The position numbers and the translations under genes were made by a program. 10,176 bases of DNA, taken from NCBI GenBank assembly GCA_003171235.1, contig PMYM01000190.1, positions 12,770 to 22,945 of the forward strand. The letters are read 5' to 3'. The notes below the pieces were generated by a model. The model searched no databases, was not told the DNA's origin, and was given only the letters and a program-made list of their open reading frames with translations. The stretch comes from Phycisphaerales bacterium (GTDB lineage: Bacteria > Planctomycetota > Phycisphaerae > SM23-33). Shown here in pieces: positions 8,877 to 10,176 of this stretch (the first letter of the stretch is position 1; every line of letters starts with the position of its first letter).

Positions 8877-9455
8877 TCATCCCTGCGAACCCGCCAGGCC
8901 CAGTTGGGCGGCGACGGGCCTCATGGCCGCGATTGTTTCGGCGATAAGCTCCTCGACCGGCAGGTTCAGCAGGCCTGCGCCTTTTTCGATCACCCCTCGA
9001 TCCACGCCGGCGGCGAAGCTCTTCTCCTTCCACTTTTTCTTGACGCTCTTGACCTCCAGGTCCAGGATGCTCTTGCTGGGGCGGACCAGGGCGCAGGCCG
9101 CCACCAGGCCGGTCAGTTCGTCCACCGCGTACAGCACCTTCTCCAGGTCGCTCTGGGGCTGGACGTCCGAACACACCCCCCAGCCGTGGGAGACCACCGC
9201 CCGGACCGCCTCCTCCGGCCAGCCGCGCTGGCGCAGGATCTCCTGGGTCTTCTGGCAGTGCTGGTCGGGGAACATCTCGAAGTCCAGGTCGTGCACCAGG
9301 CCGATGACCGCCCATTGCTCGGCGTCGCCGCCGTACCTCCCGGCCATGTGCCGCATGACCGCCTCGACGGCCAGGGCGTGCTTCAAGGTGCGGTCGGCCT
9401 TGTTGAACTCGCACAGCAGTTCCCAGGCCTGCTGGCGGGAAGGCAGATTATTCAT
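8877..9455 (-). CDS. HD-domain (HDIG-type) metal-dependent phosphohydrolase-like protein
   Basis: A 192-aa soluble protein of the HD superfamily, whose members hydrolyse phosphate esters or phosphodiesters using metal ions held by His/Asp. The metal-site residues appear in order: His26 in LKHALAVE, the HD doublet His55-Asp56 in GLVHDLDFEMFPDQH, His90 in VVSHGWG, and Asp112 in YAVDELTG. The stretch around YAVDELTGLVAACALVRPSKSI is typical of small stand-alone HD hydrolases often annotated as HDIG or hydrolase. The substrate is unknown. The ATG at 9455 is supported by AGGAG with 8-nt spacing, and a strong promoter lies just upstream. It diverges from the lipoprotein gene at 9564. Confidence 0.9.
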   Translation of the reverse strand: MNNLPSRQQAWELLCEFNKADRTLKHALAVEAVMRHMAGRYGGDAEQWAVIGLVHDLDFEMFPDQHCQKTQEILRQRGWPEEAVRAVVSHGWGVCSDVQPQSDLEKVLYAVDELTGLVAACALVRPSKSILDLEVKSVKKKWKEKSFAAGVDRGVIEKGAGLLNLPVEELIAETIAAMRPVAAQLGLAGSQG

Positions 9456-9484
9456 AATGCTTGCTCCTGTAGCGGACAGGTTTT

Positions 9485-9512
9485 ATTATTGGCGACCGGC
9501 GGGGTTTGTCAA
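9485..9512 (-). promoter_or_regulatory. Promoter of the HD-domain gene
   Basis: On the minus strand a perfect TTGACA (9507-9512) is followed after 16 nt by AATAAT (9485-9490), five of six matches to the -10 consensus; TAATAA with an 18-nt spacer is an alternative. The start would be near 9478, leaving a leader of about 22 nt that contains the AGGAG ribosome binding site. Confidence 0.6.
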
Positions 9513-9519
9513 TTGTAAG

Positions 9520-9528
9520 TGAGATAAT
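9520..9528 (+). promoter_or_regulatory. Possible extended -10 promoter for the lipoprotein gene
   Basis: TG-A-GATAAT fits an extended -10 element. No -35 at the right distance is evident. It would start transcription about 30 nt before the ATG at 9564, and it sits back to back with the divergent HD-gene promoter, so the two could interfere with each other. Confidence 0.3.
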
Positions 9529-9563
9529 GCCCCCGCCCGTCTTCTGGGCCAAAGGAGTCGGCT

Positions 9564-9869
9564 ATGACACGCTGGATGGTGTTGTTGGCCTGCGCGGCGG
9601 CGGCCCTGGCAGGCTGCCAAAGTCTGAAGCGCTATGGCCCCGGAACCCACGTAATTCTCGAGAATGGCAACGAGGGCGCCTGGCCCATTGCCGGAGGGCC
9701 CGCTGTTGGACTGGACGGCCCCATAATGAGGTTTGGCTGCGGGCTCAAGGATGCCAACGGCATGAGCGCCCGCCACGTCGTCATCGACAACAATCCCGTG
9801 CCGCCCACGATTGAGGTCGCCGACGCCTCAGGCAAGATCGTTCACACAGCCGCCATGGAGTTTGGCTGA
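9564..9869 (+). CDS. Small lipoprotein, unknown function, possibly interrupted by an in-frame TGA
   Basis: A signal peptide (MTRW, a hydrophobic run) ends in the lipobox L15-A16-G17-C18, so the protein is predicted to be lipid-anchored outside the cytoplasm. The ATG follows AAAGGAG. The mature part (THVILENGNEGAWPIAG..., HVVIDNNPVPPTIEVADASGKIVHTAAMEFG) looks like a small beta-rich domain; I recognise no family. The first stop is a TGA at codon 102. The same frame then stays open for 40 codons (to 9992), ending in a typical beta-strand pattern, LTVRLIFPPQVKGQFETAEI. The residue before the stop lies in F100-G101-stop-G103, mirroring F57-G58-C59-G60. The true product may therefore be 142 aa, with the TGA read as selenocysteine or representing a mutated codon. 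Confidence 0.75.
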   Translation: MTRWMVLLACAAAALAGCQSLKRYGPGTHVILENGNEGAWPIAGGPAVGLDGPIMRFGCGLKDANGMSARHVVIDNNPVPPTIEVADASGKIVHTAAMEFG

Positions 9870-9992
9870 GGCGGCAGCAGTTCGCACTCATGGCGAGTGC
9901 CTTCAACGCTACACGGCAAGCTGACAGTCCGGCTGATCTTCCCTCCCCAGGTCAAGGGACAGTTCGAGACCGCCGAGATCACCCTGCCCTGA
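9870..9992 (+). other. In-frame coding-like continuation of the lipoprotein after TGA
   Basis: Forty sense codons follow the TGA in the same frame before a second TGA (9990-9992). By hand count 31 of 40 third positions are G or C, similar to real genes here. The translation GGSSSHSWRVPSTLHGKLTV and then RLIFPPQVKGQFETAEITLP alternates hydrophobic and polar residues as an extracellular beta-sandwich would. A hairpin (AGGGG 9997-10001, CCCCT 10008-10012) sits 5 nt after the second stop, which fits the gene ending there. Confidence 0.5.
9884..9900 (+). promoter_or_regulatory. Hairpin downstream of the in-frame TGA (SECIS-like position)
   Basis: GCACTC (9884-9889) pairs perfectly with GAGTGC (9895-9900) around an ATGGC loop. 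The loop GG lies 22-23 nt after the TGA, within the spacing seen for bacterial SECIS elements, which direct selenocysteine insertion. The G residues are third and fourth in the loop rather than first or second, so the match is imperfect and chance is possible. Confidence 0.25.
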
Positions 9993-10084
9993 GCTGAGGG
10001 GTCTTGGCCCCTTAGAGTCCCTAACGAAATGCCCCGTGGCCGCGACGCCGCAAATTCTGACGCAGGCCAAGGCGCGAGGGCGAG

Positions 10085-10106
10085 GACGACCCTAAGACGG
10101 GTCGTC
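10085..10106. repeat. GACGACCC/GGGTCGTC palindrome
   Basis: Perfect 8-bp arms around TAAGAC, flanked further out by GGGC and GCCC, so a longer imperfect stem is possible. It lies in the gene-free right edge of the window (9993-10176), where I see no open frame of interest. It is probably another dispersed palindromic repeat, with a different sequence from the others here. Confidence 0.55.
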
Positions 10107-10176
10107 GAGCCCGAGCAACGAGGGCATGCGGCAAAAGATGCGGCGTCCCTGCGGGTTGCGGCGAAAACCGCCCATC

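Noticed and set aside
8264..8947. 227-aa plus-strand ORF across the repeat region
   Set aside because: It is translated through palindromic repeats and antisense to the HD gene; low-complexity arginine/proline sequence with no family.

Overview
The window is GC-rich and gene-sparse. Its intergenic DNA is full of palindromic repeats of the kind common in Planctomycetota genomes (the CACGGGCG-TCT-CGCCCGTG family and AGCCGGGGGC...GCCCCCGG elements). With a class II ribonucleotide reductase and an rnpA outside its usual operon, this suggests a planctomycete, possibly of the Phycisphaerae type. That placement is an inference from repeat style and gene content; no marker gene settles it.

Layout. 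1-530: non-coding and hairpin-rich, with a terminator-like hairpin reading leftward at 46-91. 531-3560 (-): B12-dependent ribonucleotide reductase of 1009 aa, with a good sigma70-type promoter about 170 nt upstream. 3561-4153: gene-free and more AT-rich. 4154-4927 (+): alpha/beta hydrolase resembling the cinnamoyl-esterase-like group. 4928-5549: repeats only; 5411-5549 shows nothing recognisable. 5550-6560 (-): TPR lipoprotein whose leader region carries a paired hairpin repeat. 6861-7646 (+): TerB-like/HEAT-like protein, followed 22 nt later by rnpA (7669-8019), probably one transcript. 8020-8876: no intact gene, but a possible structured RNA (8039-8140), repeat elements and a possible gene remnant (8484-8717). 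8877-9455 (-): HD-domain protein, diverging from a small lipoprotein gene at 9564 (+). 9993-10176: further hairpins.

The genes do not form one pathway. They are housekeeping functions (dNTP synthesis, tRNA 5' processing) next to small accessory hydrolases and lipoproteins, mostly single-gene units separated by repeats.

Two observations stand out. First, the lipoprotein gene at 9564 stops at a TGA (9867-9869), but the same frame stays open and coding-like for 40 more codons to a second TGA. The stop replaces a residue in an F-G-x-G context that matches an F-G-C-G earlier in the protein, and a 6-bp hairpin with GG in its loop lies just downstream. Selenocysteine, a nonsense mutation and a sequence error are all possible. 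Second, a composite repeat (edge hairpin, conserved core of about 50 nt, inverted edge hairpin) occurs in full at 5065-5410 and 8142-8438 and in rearranged form at 8622-8809.
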